Part shown: positions 45,049 through 56,240 of the stretch, piece by piece
Layout of the letters: each line of letters opens with the position of its first letter
Numbering within the stretch: the first letter of the stretch is position 1
Source of the DNA: Panax quinquefolius
Lineage: Eukaryota > Streptophyta > Magnoliopsida > Apiales > Araliaceae
Length of the DNA stretch: 64,000 bases
Assembly: GCA_020205615.1 (NCBI GenBank)
Contig: CM035171.1
Span: forward strand, 6,003,601-6,067,600
Reading direction: 5' to 3'
The notes under the pieces: generated by a model
The model's input: only the letters and a program-made list of their open reading frames with translations
Told to the model about the DNA's origin: nothing
Databases searched by the model: none
Position numbers and translations under genes: made by a program

Positions 45049-45056
45049 TATAAATA
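45049..45056 (+). promoter_or_regulatory. LTR TATA box (E6 5' LTR)
   Basis: TATAAATA in TTTTTCTATAAATAGAAAG, which would drive the E6 genomic RNA. Confidence 0.65.
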
Positions 45057-45226
45057 GAAAGCTCATTCCTTCATTATTTCTTTACAATTCATTGAAACTA
45101 CAGAGAGAGAAACTATAGAGAAAGAAGAAAAGTATTCTATTCTTTTCTTCTTTTCCAATATTCGATTCTTTTAAGGTAGGGAATATTATTTGTTGTACTA
45201 GTAAGGGGTGTTATTCTTTCTTATTC

Positions 45227-45766
45227 ATGAAGAAGAAGCATTGTTATTCCATTGTTTATTATTCTATTGGAATAACTTTGTATCGTGGTTTACCTATACT
45301 TAGTGACATTCTTCATTATTCATTGGAACATCACATGCATGTGTTTTACAATTACTTGGTTCCGTTTTTATTATTATTCTATTGGAACATCACATGCGTG
45401 TTTTTACACAGGGACTGGTTAAAATCTTTATTATTATTACATTTGGAACATCACATGCATGCGTTTTACGCCGGACTGGTTCCATTCTTTATTATTACAT
45501 TGGAATATCACATGCATGCATTTCTTGTGGGACTGGTTTTCGTTTATTTATTATTCTGTTGGAATAACTTTTTTTGTCATCTTGTCTATCGCATGCATGG
45601 TGATTTCTTTTGTTATTCCATTCTTTATTATACCCAGTTGGTTAAAACTTTGACTTCTATACTCCATGAAATTAGTGGAATATCCTTGATATTTGCGCTT
45701 CATCCGATATCCTTTCATGAAAATATTCTTCTCGATATTCTTGAATTTTACTCTACAAAGCGATGA
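45227..45766 (+). other. 179-codon open stretch inside the LTR repeat array (not a gene)
   Basis: The longest open frame of the window. It crosses the ~60 bp array and repeats peptides such as EHHMHAF and LEYHMHAF. It lies downstream of the LTR TATA box and is matched by shorter open frames at 3508 and 52740. Repeat composition low in stop codons explains it; no domain is recognised. Confidence 0.7.
45300..45560 (+). repeat. ~60 bp tandem array in family-B LTR
   Basis: Five units with CATTGGAACATCACATGCATG, ACTGGTT and TCTTTATTATTA. Confidence 0.85.
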
Positions 45767-46677
45767 TCGTGTTGGCAATTTTGGATGTTATTGGTTCCTA
45801 GATAAATTAATTCTTGAACTTGTTTTATTGAATTCTTATATCATTGTCATCATCCTCATATTTATATTATTTTGAAAGTCAATACGTGGCACATGTAGTG
45901 CGTAGATGGACTTGGTATGATTATGACGAGATATTGATTGGTGTAATCATGGTAGTAATGTTACAAATGATGTGGTAAAAATCCTCGTTAGCCCGTAGTG
46001 CATTGATGGAGAGATTGTTGGCATGATCATGACCATTAATGAATACACAACTATTCTTGGCCGTAGTGATGCGTGAATAATTGTGGTCGTGATCTTAAAG
46101 AATATCCTTGGTAGTAGTGCGGGGGTGATTCGATGATGTGGAATATTTATTAAAGTGAGTCTCATTATACTTGATGATGAAAAACCTTTTAAATCATAAA
46201 AGATAGTAGATTTTATTTTCTACTTGACTCTTTTAATGGATTCTTTGGTTCATTGTAGTTAAACTTGATGTTCATTATATTTTATCGGTTTAACACTTTG
46301 TTGTGAGCTAATGATAATTTATTGCATTATCTTAGTCATAATATTTCTTCTTGAAATAGTTGAGCTCACCCTTTTCTTTTCACATTATTCTCTTGAGGAA
46401 ATGAGAATATAGTTGGAGACGAGTCGGGGAGCGGAGTAATGGTCGAGAGAGGATAGCATTAGTAGTCCTCACTATTACGTGAAATAGTGTGATAATAATT
46501 GTAATGAGGACTCCTTTTGAGTTTGTATAATATCTAGTAGACAATATTTGTATTCAAACTCACGGTTTATGTCGTATTGTACCACACGATTATATTAGTA
46601 AGTTGTATTTAAATTACATACCATGTATCGACTACCCAAGATGGGTGATGTATACCTAATTTTGGGGGTGTCACGAT

Positions 46678-46688
46678 TGGTATCGAGC
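46678..46688 (+). other. primer-binding site of E6 (initiator Met tRNA type)
   Basis: TGGTATCGAGC, one base after the LTR end. It matches TGGTATCAGAGC with one A lost from CAG. This is the clearest primer site of the window. Confidence 0.8.
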
Positions 46689-46852
46689 TTAGGGATATGA
46701 TCCTGGCTAAGATGTGAGAATAGTACTAGGAGGATAGGCAGGGAATATCTTATTTTAGTATGACCTACCTAAGTTTATGTGCTATTTTATTGGTTAGTTC
46801 GAGAATATAGGGATAATTTATTACATGTCAATTAAACTTTTGTTTTGTGGCG

Positions 46853-47640
46853 ATGTCTGAAAATGACATCGAGAATGTTGAGAATAGCGATGGAGCATAA
46901 AGCGATCGTTGATTCACCACATATCAATAATGAGGATAATGTGCATCGGGAAGGCGACAATTCTCATACAAAACAACAACATTGACCAAATGATGAATGA
47001 TCAAATGTTCGGAGGCTTTATCTGATTTATGCAACAATGAAGTAGAAAGCGACTCTGTCCAAAAACGTGGGGTGGAAACACGAAAAACTCTCGGGCGGTC
47101 ACTAGTTAAACAATTCAAGAGGCTGGGACCACCGGAGTTTAAGGGAGAGCGAAACCACTTACGGCGGAAGCATGGATAAAGCAGTTACCAAGATATTTGA
47201 TGTCTTGGGATACTCAGGAGCAAAAGGTTCCCTTCTTGCGCCTTTATGTTCTTGTGGAGGCGATTCTTGGTGGGAATCGGTAAAAAGCGTACTCGACTTC
47301 TTTGTCTTGAAGATATCTTGGGAGAAGTTCGGGAGTGTTCAACGACAAATACTTTCTTGAAAGTATTAGCCACATGAAGGAGGTGGAGTTTATCAAGTTG
47401 GAACAAAACAATATGGCCGGTAATCGCGTCTGAGGCAAAATTTGCGGAGTTATCACGGTTTACATCCCACTTGGTGGATAATGAAGAGAATGGCGCGAAT
47501 GTTTTAAGAGGTTTGAAGCGGAGATCGTCAACATCTTATTTCTCATAAAGCTGTGTTTGTATTGAGATGTTGTAAATAGGGCTCGATTAGTGGAGCGCGA
47601 TAACAAGTCAACGCTTAACTAAAAAGAAGCGACTAAGAAA
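46853..47640 (+). pseudogene. gag: gag capsid region of E6
   Basis: Start chosen at 46853 (ATGTCTGAAAATGACATCG), where the leader ends TTTTGTTTTGTGGCG. A stop occurs after 14 codons (MSENDIENVENSDGA), then other frames read RSLVKQFKRLGPPEFKGER, KEVEFIKLEQNNM and AKFAELSRFTSHLVDNEE, followed by RGLKR. This is standard plant gypsy Gag, broken at least four times. Confidence 0.82.
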
Positions 47641-47739
47641 ATTATAATACCGGCCCGAGTAGTCATCGAAGCGGTGACAACAAGCGTGGAGGAATCAACA
47701 TGCGAGATATGGTAACCACTTGATGGTAATCGGGCCCAA

Positions 47740-47960
47740 AACAATAAGAATGGACATTTCAAGAAAGAAGATTCAACAATGATGGAAAGAGCGTCGGCCT
47801 GCACCAAAGACCGTTGTTAAGGAAGGAGAAAGACCACCTATCATATGCTTCAAATGCGGAGGAGAGGGACACATCGATCCGAATCGCAGCTGCGCCAAGT
47901 CAAAACATGTTATAATTGTGGAAGAAGGTCACTTAGCTCGATTTTGTCGTTCTAGAAGAC
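47740..47960 (+). pseudogene. gag: gag nucleocapsid of E6
   Basis: ATATGCTTCAAATGCGGAGG (CFKCGGEGH, about 47844) and GTTATAATTGTGGAAG (CYNCGR-GHLARFC, about 47909-47950) are two zinc knuckles. The second keeps Cys where E1 and E2 have Tyr. Confidence 0.78.
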
Positions 47961-48059
47961 AAATTCAACTAGGATGGAGGCACCAAAGTAGTCGAGAAAA
48001 GTCAAAACCCGGTAGTCTGAGGGAGGCGTTTGTTGTGACCTCCCGAGAAAGCGAAAGAA

Positions 48060-48470
48060 CCGAATGAGGTCATCACGGGTAAAGCTTATCATAAACTCTA
48101 ATGAAGTCTATACTTTATTTGATATCGGTTCTACCCATTCTTTTATTTCTCCTACTTGCGCCATCGATTAAATTTGACTCAGGAGAATTAGACTTTGACT
48201 TATCTGTGGAAACTCATTGGGAGAAACCTTCATTACATCCACTTTGTTTATAAGTCTTGTTTGGTTCAAATCGGTACCCTCACATTACATGTCGATCTTA
48301 TTTCATTAAAAATACTTGCATTTGGCGTGATTCTAGGATTGATTGGTTAACTACTTATCATGCAAAAATTGATTATTTTCATAAGGTTGTTAGCTTTCAT
48401 ATTCTAATCAACCTATTATCTTGAATTCAAACGACCAAACCATTAAAATCAATCACGGTCATCTCAAGCC
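48060..48470 (+). pseudogene. pro: protease of E6
   Basis: TTTGATATCGGTTCTACCCA (48117) reads FDIGSTH, where DTG is expected; the change sits on a CTG site. The GETF-ITS segment (48220) and CATTTGGCGTGATTCTAGG then ATTGATTGGTTAAC (FGVIL and DWL, 48320-48353) follow. Confidence 0.78.
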
Positions 48471-48559
48471 ATAAAGCTATTCGTTTATTGAAAAATGGAT
48501 GTCAAGCTTTCTTAGCTCATATCACGCAATTTAAACAAAAATCGTCGATTTTGAACGAT

Positions 48560-49437
48560 ATTTCTATTGTTAATAAATTTCTGACGTATTCCAGAAGAAC
48601 TTCTGGCCTACCCCGGGCGTGAAATTGAATTTTGTATCAACCTTGAACCCTAAGTACAAAACCTATTTCCAAAGCCCATGTCGAATGGCTCTATTGAACT
48701 TGAGTTAAAGACCCAATGCGAGAAATTGTTAGACATTGGCTTTATTCGTCTAAGTACTTCTCCTTGGGGTGCTCTGTTACATTATTGAAGAAGAAAGATG
48801 GGAGTATGCGACTTTGTATTGATTATCGAGGAGTTGAATCATGTCACCATCAAAAATAGGTATCCATTGCCACGTATTGATGACTGTTTGACCCGATTGC
48901 AAGGAGCCAATTCTTTTCAAAGATTGATCTTACGTTAGGATATCACCAATTGAAGATTAGAACCGCGACATTCAAAGGCGGCTTTGGAACTTCGATGCGG
49001 GCATTATGAATTCTAGTCATATCCTTTGGATTGACTAATGCTCTCTTTGCCTTCATGGATATGATGAACCAAGTATTCAAGGAATATTTAGATCACTTTG
49101 TGGTCGTCTTTATTGATGACATCCTTATTTATTCAAAAGCTAAGTGAAGATCATGAAAGCAACACTTGAGGTCGACACTCCAAAAGCTTCGTGAATATAA
49201 GCTTTATGCCAAGTTGAAGAAATCACGAGTTACGGCTTGAAGAAGTAGCATTCCTTGGGCACGTGGTATCAAGTCATGGAATATCATTGACCCGGCAAAG
49301 ATTGAAGCTATTCAAAGTGGGAACAACCTAAATCGATAATGCCGAATCGTAGCTTTCTCGGTTTATTTGGTTATTATCGGAGATTAAGTGGAAGGATTTT
49401 CTCGAATCGCTACTCCATTAACTCAACGACTCGAAAA
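48560..49437 (+). pseudogene. pol: reverse transcriptase of E6, catalytic motif present
   Basis: Copies the element RNA into DNA. Landmarks in order: RT N-extension (48560-48720), a KKKDGSM-RLCIDYRG-like segment (48787-48830), NRYPLPRIDD (48855-48885), the catalytic [13 protein letters not shown] at 49100-49138 (Asp pair at 49115-49120), FLGHVVSSHG (49255-49285), and GYYRRL near 49375. At least five frameshifts or stops separate them. It is the only RT core in the window. Confidence 0.88.
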
Positions 49438-49910
49438 GATACAAAGTTCGGTTGGAGGCGAAGAATGTGAGAAGAGTTTTCAAGAACTCGAGAGAGACTT
49501 ATTTCAAGCACCTATTCGGCAATACCATCGGCTCGGAGGATTTGTCATCTGATGATGATGCTTGAGCAAAGGGTTGGGATGTGTTCTCATCAACATGGAA
49601 AAGTTATAGCCTATGCCTCATGACAACTCAAAGAATATGAGAGGAATTATCCTACTCATGATCTAGAGTTGGTATTTGTTGTCTTTACACTTAAAATTTG
49701 GAGGCATTACTTGTATGGGGAGAAAGTGGAGATCTTTACGGATCATAAAAGCCTCAAATATTTCTTCACTCAAAAGGAACTCAACATGCGACAACGACGT
49801 TGGCTTGAAGCTGTTGAAAGATTATGATCATACCATCCAATACCATCTGGAAAAGCGAGCGTGGTAGGCGGCGCATTGAGTAGAAGATCATATGCAAATC
49901 TGAGTGCGTT
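49438..49910 (+). pseudogene. pol: RNase H of E6
   Basis: Degrades RNA in the RNA:DNA hybrid. Readable: the LGCVL segment (49575), VIAYAS (49605), [20 protein letters not shown] (about 49658-49717), [18 protein letters not shown] with the conserved Asp of TDHKSL (49728-49782), RQRRWLE, and the end GGALSRR (49867-49888). Only a few indels; the best-preserved long domain of E6. Confidence 0.88.
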
Positions 49911-51060
49911 ATTGTCAACGCAAATGCCCATTTGTGTGACTTTCAAAGGATGGAGATAGAGTTAAAGACTCGAGGGGACGCGTGTGATGATAGCGAGTAT
50001 CTGAGTAGAACCGACAAACTTTAATCGATAAAGTTAAAGTTGCTCAAGCTACTGAGACACGGAGGTGATGCGTATGAGGAAGAAAGTGTAAGAAGGTGCT
50101 ATCTTTAGGAAGCAAAAATCGATGAAGAAGGAATACTTGAGTCAACTCCAGGACTTTGTGTTCTAACAACCACGATTTAAAGTATAATATCATGATGGAG
50201 GCGCCAACACACCATTTGCAATCCATCACAGGGAGTACCAAAATGTATCATGATATTAAATCGTACATTTTGGTGGAGCAATATGAAGAGAGAGATAAGC
50301 GGCTACGTTTATCTCAAGGTGTCTAACTTGTCAACGAGTTAAAGCGGAGCATCAAGTACCAAAAGGTCCATTGCAACCACTTGAAATTCCGAATGGAAGT
50401 GGGAGCACATTACCATGGATTTAGATTCTGGGTCTTCCTAAGGTTTCTCGGCATTGATGCGATTTGGGTCATTGTTGATAGATTGACCAAGTCTACTCAT
50501 TTCTTCTGCGTCGAGAAACTTATACACTTGAAACGTCTTGCTTTCAGATATGTATAAACGAGATTGTAAGAAGCGCATGGTATCTGCAGTATCCATAGTT
50601 TACGATCGAGACCCAAGATTCACTTCACGATTTTGGGTTAGTTTGCAAAAAGCTATGAGCACAGACTTACGATTTAGCTCGACATATTATCCTCGAGCAG
50701 ACGGACGATCGGAGAGACTATTCAAACTCTTGAAGATCTATTAAGACTGCGTGTCCTTGATTTCAAGGAGTTGGGACAAGTTCTTACCATTGGTGGAGTT
50801 TTCCTACAACAACAGTTATCAAGCAAGTATTGGCATGGCTCCATTCGAGCGTTGTATGGAAGAAAGTGTCGTTCTCCGATTATCTTTGGGATGAGGTGGG
50901 TGAAGCAACGTTGTTGGGACCGGGAGTTGGTTAGCATATGACTACGAAAAAGATTCAAACGATCCGACAACGTATAAAAACCTCACAAAATCGATTAAAG
51001 AGTTATCTTGATCTTCATCGAAAGGGCGTGGAATTCGATATAGGAGATCATGTGTTGTTA
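49911..51060 (+). pseudogene. pol: integrase of E6 (zinc domain and DDE core)
   Basis: The zinc domain ends in CLTCQRVKAEH-VPKGPLQPLE (about 50318-50385). The first catalytic Asp is in EHITMDL (50405-50425). IWVIVDRLTKST follows, then VYDRDPRFTSRFWVSLQKAM with the second Asp (open stretch 50538-50744). The third region reads TYYPRADGRSER (about 50680-50717), with RS in place of the usual QSE; Glu lies just after. Then VEFSYNNSYQA and MAPFE. Several indels. Confidence 0.85.
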
Positions 51061-51480
51061 AGAAGTTGCTCCATGGAAAGGAGTTACAAGATTTGGAAGA
51101 GAAAAACTTAATCCTCGATTCATCGGTCCATTTTAATCCTCGGTCGAGTAGGAATCGTGGCTATAGACTAGTTTTACATGCCAAATATGTCTCGTGTTTA
51201 TAACGTTTTTCACATATCAATGTTACGTAAATATGTGAAAGACCCGAACCATATTATTGAGTTAGAAGCCAGGACGAAATAGCGGAAGATTTGGCGTATG
51301 AAGAGTTTCTGTTCAAATTTTGGATAAGAAGGAACATATTCTACGCTCCAAGGTTATACCTCAAAATCGAAAGTTTTGTGGAGGAACCACGATGTTGAGG
51401 AAATGACTTGGGAGTTAGAATCAAAATGAAATCAAGGAATCCTTACCTCTTCGACATACCAGTGCGTACCCTAATTTCGG
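51010..51480 (+). pseudogene. pol: integrase C-terminus and chromodomain-type tail of E6
   Basis: HRKGVEFDIGDHVLL (51018-51060), VAPWKGVTRFG, then the SRVYNVFHISMLRKYVKDPN segment (about 51190-51250) and ELEARTK-, followed by the ILDKKEH and WELE segments (51310-51420). These match the post-integrase tail of Tekay/Del-type chromoviruses. The stop would be near 51480. Confidence 0.82.
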
Positions 51481-51491
51481 TAGGAAATTTC

Positions 51492-51506
51492 ATAAGAAGG
51501 GGAGGT
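51492..51506 (+). other. polypurine tract of E6
   Basis: ATAAGAAGGGGAGGT directly before the 3' LTR. Confidence 0.8.
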
Positions 51507-53036
51507 TGTAAGACCTCAACTTTTATAAATAAAGATGAATTTTCTATAAATATTATTTTTGAATATTATGGAATAAATTTGATATAATGTTATAGTTGTG
51601 GGTAATATTTATAAATTTTGCAAAAGTAAGCAAGTTGTTATAAAATATTAGTTTGGTGGGGAATATTCTTTTTGTTCGGGGAATATTAGATACGACTACT
51701 CAATCATTAATGGGACCCCATAATTCAAGTATTATAAGTAGTAGTTAAGCGACAAAATTATCTTTCTATAAAAATAACGGCGGAGGTGTTACCGTTAAAA
51801 GCTGTTGAACTACCCGGTGGTAAAAAAATGCGATGTCTACGCGTGGTTGCAAGAGTAATTTACGGTATTGATTATTGATCTTACGTGAAAGTCACTTAGC
51901 TATACTCAATTATTACTTTCTGATTAATTCTTTGCATCATATCTCTTATATTATTGATTCAATTATTGTCACGATTATCATCAGATAATATGTTATATTA
52001 TTAATTGAGACGACAAGTTATAAGTGATTAATAATTGTTGAAAGATTAAATATGTGTTGATTAAAAATAAAATAATTTGTGGTAATATTTATTCAATTTT
52101 GATGTATATAAAAGAGTGCATTATGAGGCGTTTGTGGTAAGTTTGATTATTTTATGGGGGCCCATATGTCATCATCTAAGAGTCTCTTCATCGATAGTAT
52201 TTACCTTCATCGATAAATAGTATTTACCTTCGTCGATAGTATTTATCTTCGTCGATAGTGTTTACTTTCGTCGATAGTAATTACCTTCTTCAAATAGTAA
52301 TTACCTTCGTCGATAGTAATTACCCTTCCATGAATAGTAATTGTCCCTTCAATATTACCAAGAGTTAACGCCTCTTGATTGTCCAAGGGTTAATTACCCC
52401 TTCATGAATAATAGTAGTTGTCTCTTCATATTACGAAGAGTCATTTTGACCTACGTTAAGACCAAGAGCCACCCTCAATTTTTCTATAAATGAAAGCTCA
52501 TTCCTTCATTATTTCTTACTTAATTCACTTTGAAAATCTAGAGAGAAATTTTGTTCTATAGAGAGAAGAAGAAAAGTATTCACTTACTTCACTTTTCCAA
52601 TATTCAGTTCTTCTAAGGTAGGGAATATTATTTGTTGTACAAGTAAAGGGTGTTATTCTTTCTTATTCATGAAGAGAAGCTATTGTTATTCCATTGCTTA
52701 TTATTCTTGGAATAACTTTTATATGGTATTTACCTATACTTGGTGACATTCTTCATTATTACATTGGAACATCCACATCGCATGTGTTTTACACCTTACC
52801 GGGTTAGATTTTATTATTATTCTATTGGAACATCCTCGTGCATGTGTTTTTACACAGACTGGTTAAAATCTTTATTATTATTCATTGGAACATCACATGC
52901 ATTAGCGTTTTTACGCCGGACTGGTTCCATTCTTTATTATTACATTTGGAATATCACATGCATGCGTTTTCTATTACGGACTTGGTTCCGTTATTTATTA
53001 TTCATTGGAATAACTTTTGCATGGGTTTCATGTATT
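51507..53036 (+). repeat. E6 3' LTR (family B), truncated
   Basis: TGTAAGACCTCAAC start, collinear with 44080 onwards: minisatellite 52190-52350, TATA-like TATAAATG 52485, AAG/GTAGGG donor-like site with GT at 52618-52619, ~60 bp array 52745-53020. It ends where the minus-strand LTR of E7 begins; about 1.1 kb of LTR is missing. Confidence 0.85.
52485..52492 (+). promoter_or_regulatory. LTR TATA-like box (E6 3' LTR)
   Basis: TATAAATG, one base from the consensus at this position. Confidence 0.5.
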
Positions 53037-55810
53037 TGTGCCCCAAAAATAGGTATACACAACACCCATTCGAGTACGCCAAATACATGGTACAAGCAAA
53101 CTACAACTTCAATAATACAAATGTCGTGTGAAATATAATATTGTCTTCAGTACAATATCCACACGCAAATAAATCCCATCATAATTATTGATACATTATT
53201 TTACAAAAATGGTGAGGACTACTAAACAACTCTCTCTAGAACCTTCATTTCCATACCCATTGCTAAGTACTACGCTACATTCTCGCCTCCCGAGAAGAAA
53301 AATGGAACAACAAGGAAAAGGGGTGAGCTCAACTAGCCCAAGTAAAGAATGTTATGACTAAGATAATATACAACAAATTATCGTTAGTCTCCAACGAGGA
53401 AAAATCGATAGAATACAATAAACTGACAAGTTTCAGGATCAATATTACGTAGCGGAAATAATAATTCATAGAAGAGTTACGTAGAGAATGAAATCTACTA
53501 TAATCTATGAATTTAACAGTCCATCATCAATATTTTATCCCCAGAACATCAATCAATATTCATCTCGAATCAAATATTCATCTTTACTTTCTGGTGCCAA
53601 AGATATTCATCAATCGGTCATGTTCATCTCAACACTGTTCATCTTTGCACTATCTGCCAAAGATATTCATCGATCAGTCATGTTCATTTAAACACTGCTT
53701 CATCTTTGCACTACTCTGGCCAAAGATATTCATCGATCGGTCATATTCATTTAAACACCGCTCATCTTTGCACTACGGGCCAAAGATATTCTTCGAAATC
53801 ATTCATCTTTGCTTCTACGTGCCAAAGATATTCTTGAGAAATCATTCATCTTTTTTGCACTACAGGCCAAAGATATTCAATAATATCATCATTTAAGGTA
53901 GAGGATGATGAAAAATATTTTTAAAGAAAGCGAATCCAGTTGAAACAAAATGACAAATATTATGGATTCGTACTTTAAAATCAATCAAAGTTCAAAATAC
54001 TTCATAAATAATCATAGTGAAGTAAAATTCAAGAATGATCAAAACATGGATACAATCAAAGCTAGTATCCGAGAATAGATATTTTGACGAAAAGAAGAAA
54101 TTTTATTTTTATTGAATAGTCCGTGATCATCGTGAATAGTCATTAGTATCGTGAATAGTCTTGATATCGTGAATAAGAACTCCGACACCCAAAGATGAAA
54201 TTCCACAAAAAACATCTTCACGCTTCATGAATAGTACTTTCGTGAATAGTAACTCGTGAATAGTAACTCATGAATAGTAACTTCGTGAATAGTAACTCAT
54301 GAATAAATAACTCCAGACATGAAAAAGTTCCAAATTTGATAAAACTTCGGATCAACATTTCAAAGTAATGATATTGAAGAAATAATATCATTCACGAAAA
54401 ATAATAATATCCTTACCTCAAAGAATCAATACTTCTAAGGAAAGGTCGGAGTGATCTTTGAATGAAACTTGTCTTTGACAACAACTCTCAAAGTATCTAA
54501 ATACTCACAAAATCGCTCGATAATATAGAGAGAGAAAGAGAGAAAACTTTGTTTACGGTGTGATTTTCAATTCTAACTTAGCCTCTATTTATAGGAAAAT
54601 GTTAAATTGGCGAACTTTTTGACTCGCACACGATGGCTTTACCTCGCTACTATTACACACCACCACATTTGAAATAAAATTCAGCACATTTTTCACCAAC
54701 CACAAGTGGGGGCCCACTCAATTCTAGAATTTTCCACCAAAATCAATTATAAACCTAATTTCCGAATCAGAATTCCTCTTAAAATTTACAACAAATCATT
54801 CGTGCATTTTAACGGTTCAAAATTTGTGGACATATACTCAACTTATGTATGTATAACATACCCAAAATTACCACAATCCAACGGTCGGATTAAAAATTAT
54901 AACCCCGCAATATATCTCAAAACCCCCGATTTGATTTTTAATACCTCCAATCCAGATAAAATAAAACATCTCAAATTAATTCCTTCATTAATAACCACAT
55001 AAATAAATCCATCATTTATATTCATATAAAATAAATATTTCCTTATCATATGAATCAATAATTAATTATTCACAAATAATATTACTGAGAATCACATTTA
55101 TGACAACCAGTGCTCCCGAGGAAGGGGGCTTTCGATAAGGATCTCTCCTTCTTTGGCGCCTTGATTAGGTGACCAAACCTCTCCTGCACAGAACTTTCTA
55201 GACATTGCCAATAATGTTATCTAATAATATTATTCAAATAATATGAATTATTGATCCGATAATGGGAAATATCACGTGCGATGACAATTATTGAAACAAA
55301 GATAATATAAAATACCAACGCAAAGACAATTATTGAATCAATAAAATAAACTATTGAGCGATAACTCTTGTAATAATTATTGAGTAGTGCCTTCTTACGT
55401 AAGGATCAATAATTCAACAATCTTTGCAATATCTGGTAACATCTTGTCTTGAACCACGCCAGCGTATCAGATATTTTAACCATAGGGTATTCAACAGTCT
55501 TAACGGTAACAACTACGCAGTTATTTATAACCACCCAAACTTTGTCGTTTTCCTCATCCAATCGCTTTCCGTTATGGGGCTCACACATGCGCTTGGCCGT
55601 CGTATTTAATATTCCCTGACAAGATCTGAATATTCCACGACCAAAACGAATATTCCCAAACAACAATGAATATTTTATAACCACTTGCTTATTTTGAAAT
55701 ATTTACGTATTTAACCCTTAACTATCCACATTAATCAAATCAACCCTTACTATTTCAAGAAAATAAATAAAGGAAATTCCTTTTTATTTAAAAAATTTTG
55801 AGGTCTTACA
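53037..55810 (-). repeat. E7 3' LTR (family A, variant U3)
   Basis: On the minus strand TGTAAGACCTCAAAA to GGGGC-CA. TATA box at 54594, donor-like TGAG/GTAAGG (GT at 54416-54415), TATTCACGAGTT array 54095-54320, hairpin array 53575-53880. Between about 54610 and 55010 U3 differs wholly from E3 and E5 but matches E8. The sense open frame 54706-55002 lies in this U3 and is not supported as a gene. Confidence 0.85.
54587..54594 (-). promoter_or_regulatory. LTR TATA box (E7 3' LTR)
   Basis: TATTTATA on the plus strand, reading TATAAATAGAGG on the minus strand. Confidence 0.55.
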
Positions 55811-55824
55811 ACCTCCCTCCTTAT
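55811..55824 (-). other. polypurine tract of E7
   Basis: Plus strand ACCTCCCTCCTTAT, reading ATAAGGAGGGAGGT on the minus strand, next to the LTR. Confidence 0.8.
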
Positions 55825-56240
55825 GAAATTTCGTCCTCGAAATTGACCTACGCATGCAGTGTTTGAAAAGATGAGGATACCTCGCTTTCATTTCCTTTCC
55901 AATTCCCAGGTCATTTCCTCTGTAGCATGATTCCTCCACAAAACTTTAACTTGTGGTATGACCTTTCTTGCGTGAGGGGACATGCTCCTTCCTATCCAAG
56001 ATCTTGGCCAGTACCTCCTTATCGTTAAGTCTTCTGCTATCTCGTCCGATTCTAACTTCTATAACGTGGTTCGGTCTTTCACATATTCTGAAGTCTGGAT
56101 ATGTGAAACACATTATGAACACGAGACATACTTGGAGGTAACAGCAAGTCTATAGGCTACATTTCCTACTCGGTCAAGAATTTGAAATGGGCCGATAAAT
56201 CGTGGATTGAGCTTTCCTCTCTTCCCAAATCTTGTAACTC
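55825..56240 (-). pseudogene. pol: chromodomain-type tail of E7
   Basis: Minus strand: FNVGIMY (for FNVGDHV), RFGKR-like and the ESSIHDLSAHFKFLTE stretch (open 56360-56166), then CTATAGACTTGCTGTTACC and the TLRKY/ERPNHVIE zone, and ILDRKEHVP (about 56010-55985). The same order as E3 and E6, with frameshifts. Confidence 0.78.

Larger units (their letters stand above)
44080..46676 (+). repeat. E6 5' LTR (family B)
   Basis: About 2.6 kb, TGTAAGACCCGAAC to GGGGGTGTCACGA. U3 holds a ~22 bp minisatellite (44765-44935); TATA box at 45049; donor-like AAG/GTAGGG with GT at 45176-45177; ~60 bp array 45300-45560. The end shares AGTTGAGCTCACCC and TAGTAGTCCTCAC with family A, so A and B are related LTRs with different middles. 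Confidence 0.88.
44080..53036 (+). mobile_element. E6: most complete Ty3/gypsy element, family-B LTRs
   Basis: 5' LTR 44080-46676, primer site, gag, protease, RT with its catalytic motif, RNase H, integrase, chromodomain tail, polypurine tract, and a 3' LTR from 51507 that is cut at about 53036 by E7. The interior is 4.8 kb, normal for a Tekay/Del-like chromovirus. Every coding domain is present, but frameshifts break them. It is the best candidate here for the lineage that supplied proteins to the deleted copies. Confidence 0.9.

Noticed and set aside
54706..55002. 98-codon sense frame in the E7 LTR
   Set aside because: It lies in U3 and is not open in the equivalent region of E8.
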